A program made the position numbers and the translations under genes. Below, piece by piece: positions 32,364 to 41,523 of a stretch of DNA of 64,000 nt (position 1 is its first letter; each line of letters begins with the position of its first letter). A model generated the notes under the pieces. It was given only the letters and a program-made list of their open reading frames with translations, was not told the origin of the DNA and ran no database searches. The DNA is from Mesorhizobium sp. B2-7-2 (GTDB lineage: Bacteria; Pseudomonadota; Alphaproteobacteria; Rhizobiales; Rhizobiaceae): NCBI RefSeq assembly GCF_006440775.1, contig NZ_VFTZ01000003.1, positions 124,001 to 188,000 of the forward strand, read 5' to 3'.

Positions 32364-33398
32364 ATGCCGGAAGGACCTCTCATCCTCATCGCCGATCCCG
32401 AACCCCGCACGCTCGCAATGATCTTCGAGCCGGAGGCCATGGCGCGATTGAAGCAGTTGGGCACTGTGCGCGTGCACGCTGACGGCCAGCACCTTTCCAA
32501 CCAGGAACTCGATGCCGCTTTGGCCCGGGCTGCGATCGTCATCGGTCAGATCGACCTACCTGCCGAGCGTCTTGCCGGTATGGGCAAGTTGAAGGCGATC
32601 TTCAACGTCGAAGGCAATTTTCTGCCCAACATAGACTATGGGTGGTGTTTCCAGCACGGCATCCACGTTCTCAACACGAGCCCGGTCTACGCCACCTCCG
32701 TCGCCGAGACGGCGCTCGGCATGGCGCTCGATCTCTGTCGGGAGATTACCTCGACTCACGAGGCGTTCCGCTCCAAGTCGGAGAAGTGGGGCCTTGAGAG
32801 TAATGGGGGCAGCTTCCTGTTGACCGGGACAAAAGTGGGTATCGTCGGGTTGGGTGACCTTGGAAGCGCGCTACGCAGGATGCTGATGCCCTTTCGTTGC
32901 GAGGTTCGCGTATTCGATCCATGGCTGTCGGAGCGGCGCGTGCGTGAACAAGATTGCATTCCGTCCGATCTGGATGACGTGTTCCGTCTGTCGCGCGTCG
33001 TGTTTCTATTCGCCAGTTCGACCAGCGAAAACCAAGGTTCTATCGGCAAACGCGAATTGGATTTGATGCAACGCGGGTCAGTGCTGCTGGTCATGAGCCG
33101 TGCTGGCATCATCGACTTCGAATCTCTCGAAGCATCTGTCCGGAGCGGCCATGTGCGTGCTGGCATAGATGTCTTTCCGGTTGAGCCGTTGTCTCGGGAT
33201 TCCGCACTCCGGCATCTCGAGGGAGTCATCCTCTCCAGTCATCGGAGCGGCGGCATGCCAGAGAGCTTCTTGGAAATCAGTCGGCTCGTCGTGGCCGACA
33301 GCGAACTTATCCTGCGTGGACTACCCCCGCAGGCATGCAAACGGGCCGAACGCGAGACTGTCGCCCGCATGCGCAGCCGACCGGTGTCAAAATCCTAG
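32364..33398 (+). CDS. D-isomer-specific 2-hydroxyacid dehydrogenase-like protein
   Basis: 344 residues from the ATG at 32364; a GTG at 32355 overlapping the previous stop (GTGA) is an equally simple start. The NAD motif is GTKVGIVGLGDLGSALRRML. The catalytic positions are less standard than in neighbouring paralogues: LLVMSRAGIIDFE holds the Arg, DVFPVEP the Glu, and ILSSHRSGGMPES the His. The family oxidises or reduces 2-hydroxy/2-keto acids. It ends the 28.3-33.4 kb operon. Confidence 0.82.
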   Translation: MPEGPLILIADPEPRTLAMIFEPEAMARLKQLGTVRVHADGQHLSNQELDAALARAAIVIGQIDLPAERLAGMGKLKAIFNVEGNFLPNIDYGWCFQHGIHVLNTSPVYATSVAETALGMALDLCREITSTHEAFRSKSEKWGLESNGGSFLLTGTKVGIVGLGDLGSALRRMLMPFRCEVRVFDPWLSERRVREQDCIPSDLDDVFRLSRVVFLFASSTSENQGSIGKRELDLMQRGSVLLVMSRAGIIDFESLEASVRSGHVRAGIDVFPVEPLSRDSALRHLEGVILSSHRSGGMPESFLEISRLVVADSELILRGLPPQACKRAERETVARMRSRPVSKS

Positions 33399-33630
33399 GC
33401 GCGCAGAGCTTGAGATCAAGACGCTTGGACAACTTGGGATGAACCGAGGCACTAGGATCATCATCCGAGCGTTTCCTTGGCCCACGATCATGGACTCCTT
33501 CGAAAAGCAGGTTACCATGGCTCCTAGCGGCTATCTCCGCGGCTTATCAGTGAACTTAAGGTCACATAGCGGCAAACCCGTTTTCTCGACTCGAGCGCTG
33601 ATAAGTTCCGAATCTTCGTCCTGATATTCG

Positions 33631-33972
33631 TCAATCTTCAGCCAATGAAAACTCGTTGGCGATGGTGACGTGGTGGTGAATGCGACCCTCGAAGTACCTG
33701 GACAACACTGCCTCTGTCGCGGCACGCGATTCAGCGCGTACGGGGCTGGCCAAAGCCGCATCGACGGCCGCCATATCTGGGTAGTTGATCGCCAGGATCA
33801 TCGGAAATTCAGGCGCACCATCGTCGCGTTTTTCCGCGAAACAGACTCGAACGTCGAGCGCGCCCGGGAAGGCCTTCCACTTCGGCAGAACCGTCTCAAT
33901 CACGTCCTTGCGGAACGCTTCGATCCGACCTTCCTTCACTTTGCCTTCAAACAACGCATAGCGCGTGATCAT
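33631..33972 (-). CDS. small ABM/EthD-like (dimeric alpha-beta barrel) protein
   Basis: 113 residues, MITRYALFEGKVKEGRIEAF at the start, then VLPKWKAFPGALDVRV, MILAINYPDMAAVDAAL and a C-terminal HHHVTIANEF. Size and pattern match dimeric alpha-beta barrel proteins (antibiotic-biosynthesis monooxygenase/EthD-like), often enzymes or stress proteins of unknown substrate. Its ATG overlaps the stop of the upstream dehydrogenase gene by four bases, so it belongs to the gluconate/idonate operon. Function unknown. Confidence 0.7.
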   Translation of the reverse strand: MITRYALFEGKVKEGRIEAFRKDVIETVLPKWKAFPGALDVRVCFAEKRDDGAPEFPMILAINYPDMAAVDAALASPVRAESRAATEAVLSRYFEGRIHHHVTIANEFSLAED

Positions 33973-34856
33973 CTGCTCGGTTCCTCATCCTTGCGTTGGA
34001 AAAATTCCATCAGTGCGGCCTGGTCCTCGCCGCCCAGCCCTGCGGCCGTCAATAGCCGGTGCACCTCGGCGCAGACCGCCGTCAGCGGCATTGCGGTGTG
34101 CGTGCGCCGCGCCAGGTCCTGGGCGGCGTTGAGGTCCTTCACCATGTTGTCGATGCGGCCGGTTCGCCGGTAGTCGCGAGTGGCGAAGCGCGGCAGGTAT
34201 TCCTGCAGGATGGCGCTGTCGGCGCGGCCGCCTTTCAGCGCCTGCGGGATCTTGAGCGCGTCGACGCCGGCGTCGAGCGCCAGCTTGGTCGCTTCGGCGA
34301 CGGCCATGAAGTTCAGCGCGCATAGCACCTGGTTGATCAGCTTGGTCGTCTGGCCGGCCCCGGCCGGGCCCATATGCGTGTAATTGGTGGCGACGTGGCG
34401 CAGCACCTTGTGGGCGTCGGCCACATCCTCGGCTTCGCCGCCGGCCACAAGCGTCAATTCTCCAGTCAGCGCCTTGGGCGCGCCGCCGGACAGCGGACTG
34501 TCGACCCAGCGCAAACCCTTCTCGCTGGCGTCGGCGGCGAGTTGGCGCGTCGCGTCGGGGTCGATGGACGACATGTCGATGATCAGCGTGCCGGGCTTCG
34601 CCCCAGCCGCCACGCCGGCATCGCCGAACACGGCGCGGCGCACGATCGCCGCCGAATTGAGGCTGAGGATCACGTAGTCGGACGCGCCGGCGGCCTCGGC
34701 CGCGCTCGCCATGGCGGTCGCGCCCCTGGCGACCAGCGCCTCCACCTTGGCCTTGTCGAGATCGAACACGGCGAGGCGATTGCCGGTGGCAAGCAGGCGC
34801 TCGCCGATCGCCCCGCCCATGGCGCCGGCGCCAATCAATGATACTTTGTGGTTCAT
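33969..34856 (-). CDS. 3-hydroxyisobutyrate dehydrogenase-family oxidoreductase (GarR/MmsB-like)
   Basis: 295-residue beta-hydroxyacid dehydrogenase. N-terminal Rossmann motif VSLIGAGAMGGAIGERLLATG, substrate motif DSPLSGGAPKALTGELTLVAGG, catalytic Lys in GAGQTTKLINQVLCALNFMAVAEA. The family includes 2-hydroxy-3-oxopropionate reductase and 6-phosphogluconate dehydrogenase-like enzymes. It overlaps gluconokinase upstream by four bases, so it should act on a gluconate-pathway acid; which one is not readable. Confidence 0.88.
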   Translation of the reverse strand: MNHKVSLIGAGAMGGAIGERLLATGNRLAVFDLDKAKVEALVARGATAMASAAEAAGASDYVILSLNSAAIVRRAVFGDAGVAAGAKPGTLIIDMSSIDPDATRQLAADASEKGLRWVDSPLSGGAPKALTGELTLVAGGEAEDVADAHKVLRHVATNYTHMGPAGAGQTTKLINQVLCALNFMAVAEATKLALDAGVDALKIPQALKGGRADSAILQEYLPRFATRDYRRTGRIDNMVKDLNAAQDLARRTHTAMPLTAVCAEVHRLLTAAGLGGEDQAALMEFFQRKDEEPSR

Positions 34857-35389
34857 GACGATAGCTCCCCGAATTTCGTTGTTATATCCGCGACAATCTC
34901 ATCGAGCGGCGCGTGGATTGCCACCGCCATCACATTCTCATCCTTGCCCGGCACTTCCAGTGTCGCGAACTGGCTGTCGAGCAGGCTGGTCGGCATGAAG
35001 TGGCCAGTGCGCTCATGCATGCGCTTCGAGATCAGCTCGCGCGAACCGTCGAGGTAGATGAACAGCACCGGCGCGCCTGCCTGCTCGGTGATGAAATCGC
35101 GATAGGCGCGCTTCAGCGCCGAGCAGCCGACGATAACCGGCGCGGGCGCTAGCCGCAGCATTTCGCCGACCTTGGCCAGCCAGGGCCACCGATCGGCATC
35201 TTCCAGCGCAATGCCGGCGCTCATCTTGGCGATGTTGACTTCAGGGTGCAGCTTGTCGCCGTCTATGAATGTCGCCGTGATCGCGCGGGCGAGCGCCTCG
35301 CCGATCGTCGTCTTGCCCGAACCGGTAACGCCCATGACCACGATTCGCGGCGGCCCGTCAGATCGAAGCTGTGATGCCGCCATCGACAT
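34853..35389 (-). CDS. gntK: gluconokinase
   Basis: 178-residue P-loop kinase, the normal GntK length. Phosphorylates D-gluconate to 6-phosphogluconate. Motifs: IVVMGVTGSGKTTIGEAL (P-loop), FIDGDKLHPEVNIAKMSAGIALEDADRWPWL (a diagnostic gluconokinase block, written here from two adjoining pieces), VIVGCSALKRAYRDFI and GHFMPTSLLDSQFATLE. The ATG at 35389 lies inside the end of the idnO-like gene; an in-frame ATG at 35383 is possible. Its position after idnO-like and before a beta-hydroxyacid dehydrogenase fits idonate/gluconate catabolism. Confidence 0.93.
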   Translation of the reverse strand: MSMAASQLRSDGPPRIVVMGVTGSGKTTIGEALARAITATFIDGDKLHPEVNIAKMSAGIALEDADRWPWLAKVGEMLRLAPAPVIVGCSALKRAYRDFITEQAGAPVLFIYLDGSRELISKRMHERTGHFMPTSLLDSQFATLEVPGKDENVMAVAIHAPLDEIVADITTKFGELSS

Positions 35390-36113
35390 AGAGAATGTGT
35401 CCGTTGACAAAGGATGACGCGTCGGAGGCCAGGAAGACGCAGGCGCCGACCAGTTCCTCGACCTTGCCCCAGCGGCCGGCCGGCGTGCGCTTCTCGAGCC
35501 AGGCGCTAAAGGCCGGGTCGGCGACGAGTGCCGCGTTGAGCGGCGTGTCGAAATAGCCCGGCGCGATCGCATTGCATTGCAAGCCATGTTTTGCCCAGTC
35601 GGTCGCCATGCCCTTGGTCAGGTTGCCGACCGCGCCCTTGGTCGCCGTGTAGGGCGCTATGCCCGGCCGGGCGAGCGCCGTCTGCACGCTGGCGATGTTG
35701 ATGATCTTGCCACGGCCGCGCTTGATCATGTGCCGGGCCACCGCCTGGCCGACATGGAAGACGCTGGCGACATTGGTCTGCAACAGGCGTTCGAACGCGT
35801 CGGCGGGAAAATCCTCGAGCGGCGTGCGAAACTGCATGCCGGCATTGTTGACGAGGATGTCGATTGGCGTGCCGGCAAGCTCGAAAGCGTCGACGGCGGC
35901 CCGGACCTTGTCATGGTCGGTGGCGTCGAAGGCAAGCGTCGCCGCGCCCGGAAGCTGACTGGCAACGGCCGTGAGCTTTGCCTCATCGCGGCCATTGAGG
36001 ACCACCTTGGCGCCGGCTTCGGCCAAGCCTTTGGCCAAGGCAAGTCCGATGCCCTGCGAGGAGCCGGTTACGAGCGCGGTGCGCCCGCTGAGATCGAATA
36101 GATTGGACGACAT
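35358..36113 (-). CDS. idnO: SDR, gluconate 5-dehydrogenase-like (IdnO)
   Basis: 251-residue classical SDR. Cofactor motif ALVTGSSQGIGLALAKGLAEAG, NNAG in IDILVNNAGMQFRTPLEDF, catalytic Ser in INIASVQTALARPGIAPYTATKGAV with Tyr and Lys. The NAGMQxRxPLxxF pattern is typical of 5-keto-D-gluconate reductases (IdnO/Gno). It would interconvert 5-ketogluconate and gluconate, feeding gluconokinase next to it. The ATG at 36113 has GGGAAA upstream. It is divergent from a hydroxyacid dehydrogenase across a perfect LacI-type operator. Confidence 0.88.
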   Translation of the reverse strand: MSSNLFDLSGRTALVTGSSQGIGLALAKGLAEAGAKVVLNGRDEAKLTAVASQLPGAATLAFDATDHDKVRAAVDAFELAGTPIDILVNNAGMQFRTPLEDFPADAFERLLQTNVASVFHVGQAVARHMIKRGRGKIINIASVQTALARPGIAPYTATKGAVGNLTKGMATDWAKHGLQCNAIAPGYFDTPLNAALVADPAFSAWLEKRTPAGRWGKVEELVGACVFLASDASSFVNGHILYVDGGITASI

Positions 36114-36145
36114 TTTCCCAATTGCCTCTTGTCGCTGCACGCCTT

Positions 36146-36161
36146 ATGTTATCGATAACAT
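36146..36161. promoter_or_regulatory. LacI/GntR-type operator ATGTTATCGATAACAT
   Basis: A perfect 16-bp palindrome between the divergent idnO-like and hydroxyacid dehydrogenase genes. It closely resembles operators of the E. coli LacI-family gluconate repressor GntR. Similar sites occur upstream of the LacI-type gene (38210-38225) and of the importer/SMP-30 pair (43061-43076). Confidence 0.8.
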
Positions 36162-36191
36162 CATCTGTCAAGTCAAGTGGAGCGAATACCG

Positions 36192-37139
36192 ATGCAGCGG
36201 CCTCACATCCTCCAGGTTGGACCCTATCCCGCGTGGGACGAGGAGCCGCTCAACGAAGCCTTCACGGTGCACCGCTATTTCGCCGCCGAAGACAAGACGG
36301 CGTTCCTTGCCGAGATCGGACCGCAGGTGCGCGGCATCGCCACACGCGGCGAGCTCGGCGCGAACCGCGCCATGATCGAGGCCTGCCCTTCGCTCGAGGT
36401 GGTATCGGTCTATGGCGTCGGTTTTGACGCAGTCGATCTCGCGGCATGCCGGGAGCGCGGCGTGCGCGTCACCAACACACCGGACGTCCTGACCAACGAC
36501 GTCGCCGATCTCGGCATCGCCATGATGCTGTGCCTGTCGCGCGGCATGATCGGCGCCGAGCGCTGGGTACGCGACGGCAGCTGGATGGCCAAAGGGCTTT
36601 ATCCGCTCAAGCGGCGTGTCTGGGGCCGTCGGGCCGGCGTGCTCGGCCTCGGCCGCATCGGCTATGAGGTGGCCAAGCGTCTCGCCGGCTTCGGCATGGA
36701 CATCGCCTACAGCGACGTCGCGCCGAAGGATTTCGCACCGGACTGGGAATTCATTGGCGATCCCGTCGCGCTGGCCGGACGTTCCGACTTCCTGTTTGTC
36801 ACGCTCGCCGCATCCGCCGCGACGCGCCATATCGTCAACAGGGAGGTGATCACGGCCCTCGGCGAGGAGGGCATGCTGATCAATATTTCGCGCGCGTCCA
36901 ACATAGACGAGGATGCGCTGCTCGAAGCGCTCGAGAACAAGGTGCTCGGCTCGGCCGCGCTCGATGTCTTCGAGGGCGAGCCGAAGCTCAATCCGCGATT
37001 TCTCGCGCTCGATAACGTGCTGCTGCAGCCGCATCATGCGTCGGGGACAGTCGAAACCCGCAGAGCCATGGGCAAGCTGGTGCGCGACAACCTTGCCGCC
37101 CATTTCGCCGGCCAGCCGCTTCTTACGCCGGTGCTCTAA
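36192..37139 (+). CDS. D-isomer-specific 2-hydroxyacid dehydrogenase (2-ketogluconate/hydroxypyruvate reductase-like)
   Basis: 315-residue NAD(P)-dependent reductase. Rossmann motif GVLGLGRIGYEVAKRLAGFG; catalytic Arg in LINISRASNIDEDAL, Glu in DVFEGEPKLN, His in LQPHHASGT. This subgroup reduces glyoxylate, hydroxypyruvate and 2-keto-sugar acids such as 2-ketogluconate, which fits the setting with gluconokinase and idonate dehydrogenase. The ATG at 36192 has GGAG ten bases upstream; a GTG at 36177 lacks one. It is 10 bases before the idonate dehydrogenase gene. Confidence 0.9.
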   Translation: MQRPHILQVGPYPAWDEEPLNEAFTVHRYFAAEDKTAFLAEIGPQVRGIATRGELGANRAMIEACPSLEVVSVYGVGFDAVDLAACRERGVRVTNTPDVLTNDVADLGIAMMLCLSRGMIGAERWVRDGSWMAKGLYPLKRRVWGRRAGVLGLGRIGYEVAKRLAGFGMDIAYSDVAPKDFAPDWEFIGDPVALAGRSDFLFVTLAASAATRHIVNREVITALGEEGMLINISRASNIDEDALLEALENKVLGSAALDVFEGEPKLNPRFLALDNVLLQPHHASGTVETRRAMGKLVRDNLAAHFAGQPLLTPVL

Positions 37140-37149
37140 GAGGTCAGCC

Positions 37150-38184
37150 ATGAAATCCATCGTAATCCATGCCGCCAGAGACCTGCGCATCGAGGATCGT
37201 CCGGCTGAGGAGCCGGGCCAGGGCCAGGTGCTCGTGCGTCTCGCCGCCGGCGGGATCTGCGGCAGCGATCTGCACTACTATAATCACGGCGGCTTCGGAA
37301 CGGTGCGCCTGAAGGAGCCGATGATCCTCGGCCATGAGGTGTCCGGCGTCGTCGAGAAGCTTGGCTCCGGCGTCAGTGGGCTGGAGCGCGGGCAACTGGT
37401 CGCGGTGTCGCCGTCGCGGCCCTGCTACGGCTGTCGCTATTGCCGCGAAGGAATGCACAATCAGTGCCTCAACATGCGCTTTTACGGCAGCGCCATGCCG
37501 TTTCCGCATATCCAGGGTGCGTTCCGCGAGATGCTGGTGGCGGATGCGCTGCAATGCGTGCCGGCCGACGGGCTGACGGCCGGGGAGGCGGCGATGGCCG
37601 AACCGCTGGCGGTCTGCCTCCACGCCACGCGGCGCGCCGGCGAGATGCTGGGCAAGCGCGTGCTGGTCACCGGCTGCGGACCGATCGGCCTCTTGTCGAT
37701 CCTCAGCGCGCGGCGGGCGGGCGCTGCCGAGATCGTCGCGGTCGACATCACCGATTTCACGCTGACGATGGCGCTGCGCGCCGGCGCCGACAAGACGATC
37801 AACACCGGCACCGATCCGGAAGGGCTTACGCCCTATCTCGCCGACAAGGGGACGTTCCACATCCTCTATGAATGCTCGGGCGCGGCGGCGGCGCTGGCGC
37901 AAGGCATCGCGGCGCTGCGCCCGCGCGGCACGATCGTGCAGCTCGGCCTCGGCGGCGCCGAGATGGCGCTGCCGATGTCGGCTGTCACCACCAAGGAACT
38001 GTCGATCAACGGCTCGTTCCGCTTTCACCCGGAATTCGCCGTCGGGGTCGAGCTGATGCGCAAGAGGCTGGTCGACGTGAAGCCGTTGATCACTCATACG
38101 GTGGCGCTCGGCGAGGCGCTTTCCGGCTTCGAGCTCGCCAATGACCGCAGCCGGGCAATGAAGGTCCAGATCGCTTTCGGGTGA
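37150..38184 (+). CDS. idnD: zinc alcohol dehydrogenase, L-idonate 5-dehydrogenase-like
   Basis: 344-residue MDR-family dehydrogenase. Catalytic zinc ligands: Cys in AGGICGSDLHYY and the His-Glu of LGHEVSGVVE. The structural zinc loop has four Cys in CYGCRYCREGMHNQC. NAD motif VLVTGCGPIGLLSIL, then VAVDITDF. HYYNHGGFGTVRLKEPMILGHE is characteristic of L-idonate 5-dehydrogenases (L-idonate to 5-ketogluconate), the step before the idnO-like enzyme. It is translated just after the hydroxyacid dehydrogenase. Confidence 0.9.
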   Translation: MKSIVIHAARDLRIEDRPAEEPGQGQVLVRLAAGGICGSDLHYYNHGGFGTVRLKEPMILGHEVSGVVEKLGSGVSGLERGQLVAVSPSRPCYGCRYCREGMHNQCLNMRFYGSAMPFPHIQGAFREMLVADALQCVPADGLTAGEAAMAEPLAVCLHATRRAGEMLGKRVLVTGCGPIGLLSILSARRAGAAEIVAVDITDFTLTMALRAGADKTINTGTDPEGLTPYLADKGTFHILYECSGAAAALAQGIAALRPRGTIVQLGLGGAEMALPMSAVTTKELSINGSFRFHPEFAVGVELMRKRLVDVKPLITHTVALGEALSGFELANDRSRAMKVQIAFG

Positions 38185-38209
38185 GCGTTGGAGTGCGTTG
38201 CATTCCGCA

Positions 38210-38225
38210 GTGATATCGATAACGT
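38210..38225. promoter_or_regulatory. LacI/GntR-type operator variant before the regulator gene
   Basis: GTGATATCGATAACGT matches the 36146 palindrome at 13 of 16 positions and lies 6 bp before the LacI-type start codon, a natural autoregulation site. Confidence 0.6.
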
Positions 38226-38231
38226 ACGGCC

Positions 38232-39251
38232 ATGCAGCCTTCGCCCAAACGCCCGACCATGGCCGATGTCGCGCATCGCGCCAACGTCTCGACGATGACC
38301 GTCTCGCGCGCGTTCAAGCGCGATACCTCAGTCAGCGCGGACACGCGCGACCGCATCCTCAAGGCCGCTGAAGAGCTCGGCTATGTCTTCGACAGCATCG
38401 CCGCCAATCTGTCCTCGCGCCGCTCCGGATTCGTGGCCGCGACAATCCCCTCGATCAACAACGCCAATTTCGCCGATACCGTGCGCGGCATGACCGAAGG
38501 CCTGCGCGACAGCGGGCTGGAGATACTGCTCGGCTTCACCGACTACAATGTCGAGGAAGAGGAGCGCCTCGTGGGGCAATTGCTGCAGCGGCGGCCGGAA
38601 GCGATCATCGTCACCGGCGGCCGGCACACGCCGCGCTGCCGCAAGATGCTCGCCAACGCTGGCGTGCCGGTGGTGGAGACCTGGGATCTGCCCAGCGAGC
38701 CGATCGGCCATGTCGTCGGCTTCTCCAACGCCGATGCCGGGCGGCTGATGGCCGAGCATTTCGTCGGACGCGGCTACTCGCGGCTCGGCTTCATCGGCGG
38801 CGACACCTCGCGCGATACACGCGGCCTCGACCGCCGGCGCGGTTTCATCGCCGCGCTGCAGGATCGCGGCCTCGACGCCTCCCGCGTTATCGCCTCGGGC
38901 GTGCCGCCGATCTCGATGCGCGAGGGCGCCGCCGCCATGGTCGAGATGATCTCGCGCTGGCCGGACACCCAGGCGGTGATGTGCGTGTCGGACCTGTCCG
39001 CTTTCGGCGCGCTGATGGAATGTGTGCGGCGCGGCATCCGCGTCCCCGAGGATGTGGCGATTGCCGGCTTCGGCGCCTATGACCTCGCCGAGCAGTCGGT
39101 GCCGCCGATTACCACGATCGATGTCGGCGCGCATGAGATCGGCATCCGCGTCGCCGAGCTGGTGCTCGACCTGCTCAATGGCCGGCGCGCGGCCGAAGAA
39201 AGGATCGTTGTCGGCATGACGCCGACAGTGATCGTGCGGCAAACCACCTGA
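38232..39251 (+). CDS. LacI-family transcriptional regulator (gluconate repressor-like)
   Basis: 339 residues. HTH domain at about residues 8-55: TMADVAHRANVSTMTVSRAFK, hinge helix ELGYVFDSIAANLSSRRSG. The sensor domain follows: FVAATIPSINNANFADTVRGM, EAIIVTGGRHTP, RLGFIGGDTSRDTRGLDRRRGF and VAIAGFGAYDLAEQSVPPITTI. The gene lies within the gluconate/idonate block and has an operator variant right before its start; two better copies flank the enzyme and transporter genes. It resembles E. coli GntR, so gluconate or a keto-gluconate as inducer is the leading idea. Confidence 0.9.
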   Translation: MQPSPKRPTMADVAHRANVSTMTVSRAFKRDTSVSADTRDRILKAAEELGYVFDSIAANLSSRRSGFVAATIPSINNANFADTVRGMTEGLRDSGLEILLGFTDYNVEEEERLVGQLLQRRPEAIIVTGGRHTPRCRKMLANAGVPVVETWDLPSEPIGHVVGFSNADAGRLMAEHFVGRGYSRLGFIGGDTSRDTRGLDRRRGFIAALQDRGLDASRVIASGVPPISMREGAAAMVEMISRWPDTQAVMCVSDLSAFGALMECVRRGIRVPEDVAIAGFGAYDLAEQSVPPITTIDVGAHEIGIRVAELVLDLLNGRRAAEERIVVGMTPTVIVRQTT

Positions 39252-39323
39252 AAAAGGGATGCGAACGGCCGACGAGATGATCGCCGGCCGCTGTTCTGCT
39301 GCTTGTCCGGAGTTCGGTCTAAC

Positions 39324-40421
39324 CTATTTGCCCCAGATCTTCTTGTATTCGTCCCGGTAGCCATTGCCCGGGTCGAAGCGGTTGTCGGGGCCGCCGTCAA
39401 ACTCGACATTATCCGACGTCACCACATGTAGCGGCGAGATGTAGCCCGACCATTTCTCGCCGGCCATGGCGCGGTTGAGCTCGTCGACGAGCTGCCAGCC
39501 CTGCAGGTTGAGCGGCTCGGCCACCGTCACTTTCTGGAACTGGCTGGAGCGGATGCGCTGGTAGGCCGATTCCGAGCCGTCGCCCGCCGCCACGTTGATC
39601 GGCGCGTCGGTGCCCGACTTGCCGGCGGCCGCTAGCGACGGGCCCATGAAGTCGAAATAGAGGTCGTTGATGGCCAGCGAATGGGTCCAGGCGTCGCCGT
39701 ATTTCTGCAGCAGCGAGGTGGTGAGCTGCGGCATGCGTTGCGAGGTCTCGGCGATCGGCGTGTCGACATATTCGAGCACCTTGCCGCCGAGATCCTCGAT
39801 CTCCTTCTTCATCCGGTCCGCCTTGGCGATGGCGATCTGGTAGGTGGAATCTGTGAAGATGATGACGCCGGGCTTGCCCTTGGCGTCGACGAAGGCCCAG
39901 TCGGCAGCCGCCTTCGAAACCTCCATCGGATCGGTCGAGACGTTGGCGATGATGCCGAGGTCGTCGATCGGGCCGACTGTCGGTGCCGCATGCCACGCGG
40001 CCATTGGGATCTTCGCCGCCTTGGCCTGCTCCATTGCCGGCTTCTGCTCGACGGCGTCGAAGCCGTTGATGATGATGCCGTCGGGATTGAGCGCCAGCGC
40101 TTGGCCGAAGGCCGCCGTGCGGCCGCCGATCGAGCCGGCGCCGTCAAGTGTCTTGACCGTCCAGCCAAGCGCCGCCGCGGCTTCCTCGACACCCTTGGTC
40201 ACGCCGAGGATGCCGCCGTTCTTCATGTCGGCGCCGAGAACGACGATGGTCTTGCCGGCTGTGCCCTTCGGTCCGGTCGTCGGTCCGTCCCACTTCTCGA
40301 CCTTGCTGGCGTATTTGTCGACGACGGCCTTGGCGTCGGCCATCGGGTCGGCCAGGGCGGTCGAGGCGATACTGAGCGCCAGGCAGGCGACGCCGAGCTG
40401 AAGGACTGTTCTGCGATGCAT
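39324..40421 (-). CDS. CUT2 ABC transporter substrate-binding protein
   Basis: 365-residue periplasmic binding protein. The ATG at 40421 has GGGAGAAG upstream. The signal peptide starts MHRRTVLQLG, a twin-arginine-like pattern, and ends IASTALA. The mature domain has IVVLGADMKNGGILGVTKGVEEAA, NPDGIIINGFDAVEQKPA, IPMAAWHAAPTVGPI and VIIFTDSTYQIAIAKA. It is third in ATPase-permease-binding protein, transcribed from the operator-bearing region at 43018-43149 and convergent with the LacI-type gene. A sugar acid such as gluconate or idonate is the probable ligand (inference from context). Confidence 0.9.
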   Translation of the reverse strand: MHRRTVLQLGVACLALSIASTALADPMADAKAVVDKYASKVEKWDGPTTGPKGTAGKTIVVLGADMKNGGILGVTKGVEEAAAALGWTVKTLDGAGSIGGRTAAFGQALALNPDGIIINGFDAVEQKPAMEQAKAAKIPMAAWHAAPTVGPIDDLGIIANVSTDPMEVSKAAADWAFVDAKGKPGVIIFTDSTYQIAIAKADRMKKEIEDLGGKVLEYVDTPIAETSQRMPQLTTSLLQKYGDAWTHSLAINDLYFDFMGPSLAAAGKSGTDAPINVAAGDGSESAYQRIRSSQFQKVTVAEPLNLQGWQLVDELNRAMAGEKWSGYISPLHVVTSDNVEFDGGPDNRFDPGNGYRDEYKKIWGK

Positions 40422-40434
40422 GTTTCTTCTCCCA

Positions 40435-41514
40435 TTAAGCATTGTCGGTTTTCTTTGTTGGTTGGTGGGCGGGTGATTGGCCGGTGGATGGCGGCGGCAC
40501 GACAGCGCCGCGGCGGCGCTGCGCGTAGCCGGCGATGCCGATCGCCACGAGCAAGGTGACGCCGTTGAAGAGCGGCTCGACCCAGAACGAGCCACCGAAC
40601 TGCTGGATGCCGGAAATGCCGACGGCGAGGATGACGACGCCGACGATCGTGCCCCAGACATTGACGCGGCCGGGCTTGATGGTGGTCGATCCGAGGAAGG
40701 CGCCGACCAGCGCCGGCAACAGATATTCGAGACCGACGCTGGCCTGGCCGATCCTGAGCTTCGAGGCGAGCAGCACACCGCCAAGCGCGGTGAGCGCGCC
40801 GGAGGCGACGAAGGCGCCCATGACGAATTTCTGCACCGGAATGCCGTTGAGCGCCGCCGCCTTCGGGTTGGCGCCGATGGCGTAAAGGTAACGGCCGATC
40901 GGAAGGTATTCGAGCACCAGCCACATCACGAGCGCCAGGACGACCACGTAGTAGCCGGTGATCGGCAGGCCGAACAGCATAGTGCCGTTGAGGGAGAGGA
41001 AGCCGCCGGGAAGCATGCCGACGACCTGGCGGCCGCCCGTGTACCACATGGCTAAAGCATAGAGCACGGTGCCGGTGCCGAGCGTGGCGATGAAGGAATC
41101 GATACGCGCCACTTCGACCAGCAATCCGTTGATGAAGCCGGTGACGACGCCGAGCAGGATAACGATCAGCACCGCAATGGGCCACGGGACGCCGAAGGCG
41201 GTCTGCAGGCTGATGGCCAAGACATGCCACAGCACGATGCCGTAACCAACCGTCAGGTCGATGCGGCCAGCTGCCATGGGGATCATCGCGGCCAGCGACA
41301 ATATCGCGATTATTGCCTTGTCGGAGACGATCGAGCGCAGATTGAGCAGCGTCGGGAACGTCCGCGGCAGAAGCAGCGAGAAGAGCAGGATCAGGAGCAG
41401 CGTCAGGATCGGCAGGCCATAGACCGGCAGGTAGCGTGCCGCCTTCTGGCCGGAGCTCAGGCCGGAAAGTTCCGAGCGGGTCGGCTCCAGCGCCGTCGAT
41501 TTGATCGAGTTCAT
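40435..41514 (-). CDS. CUT2 ABC transporter permease
   Basis: 359-residue RbsC-type permease, ten or so hydrophobic helices, with a basic/proline-rich C-terminal tail (PPPSTGQSPAHQPTKK). Motifs: AAGRIDLTVGYGIVLWHV (variant of GGIDLSVGS), AIGANPKAAALNGIPVQKF and VGAFLGSTTIKPGRVNVWG. Subfamily variation in these motifs is shared by sugar-acid importers. It lies 9 bases after the ATPase gene and 13 before the binding-protein start. Confidence 0.92.
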   Translation of the reverse strand: MNSIKSTALEPTRSELSGLSSGQKAARYLPVYGLPILTLLLILLFSLLLPRTFPTLLNLRSIVSDKAIIAILSLAAMIPMAAGRIDLTVGYGIVLWHVLAISLQTAFGVPWPIAVLIVILLGVVTGFINGLLVEVARIDSFIATLGTGTVLYALAMWYTGGRQVVGMLPGGFLSLNGTMLFGLPITGYYVVVLALVMWLVLEYLPIGRYLYAIGANPKAAALNGIPVQKFVMGAFVASGALTALGGVLLASKLRIGQASVGLEYLLPALVGAFLGSTTIKPGRVNVWGTIVGVVILAVGISGIQQFGGSFWVEPLFNGVTLLVAIGIAGYAQRRRGAVVPPPSTGQSPAHQPTKKTDNA

Positions 41515-41523
41515 GGCTTCTCC

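Noticed and set aside
36168..37190. Minus-strand open frame of 340 codons opposite the hydroxyacid dehydrogenase
   Set aside because: Antisense shadow of a clear NAD-dependent dehydrogenase; no recognisable domain.
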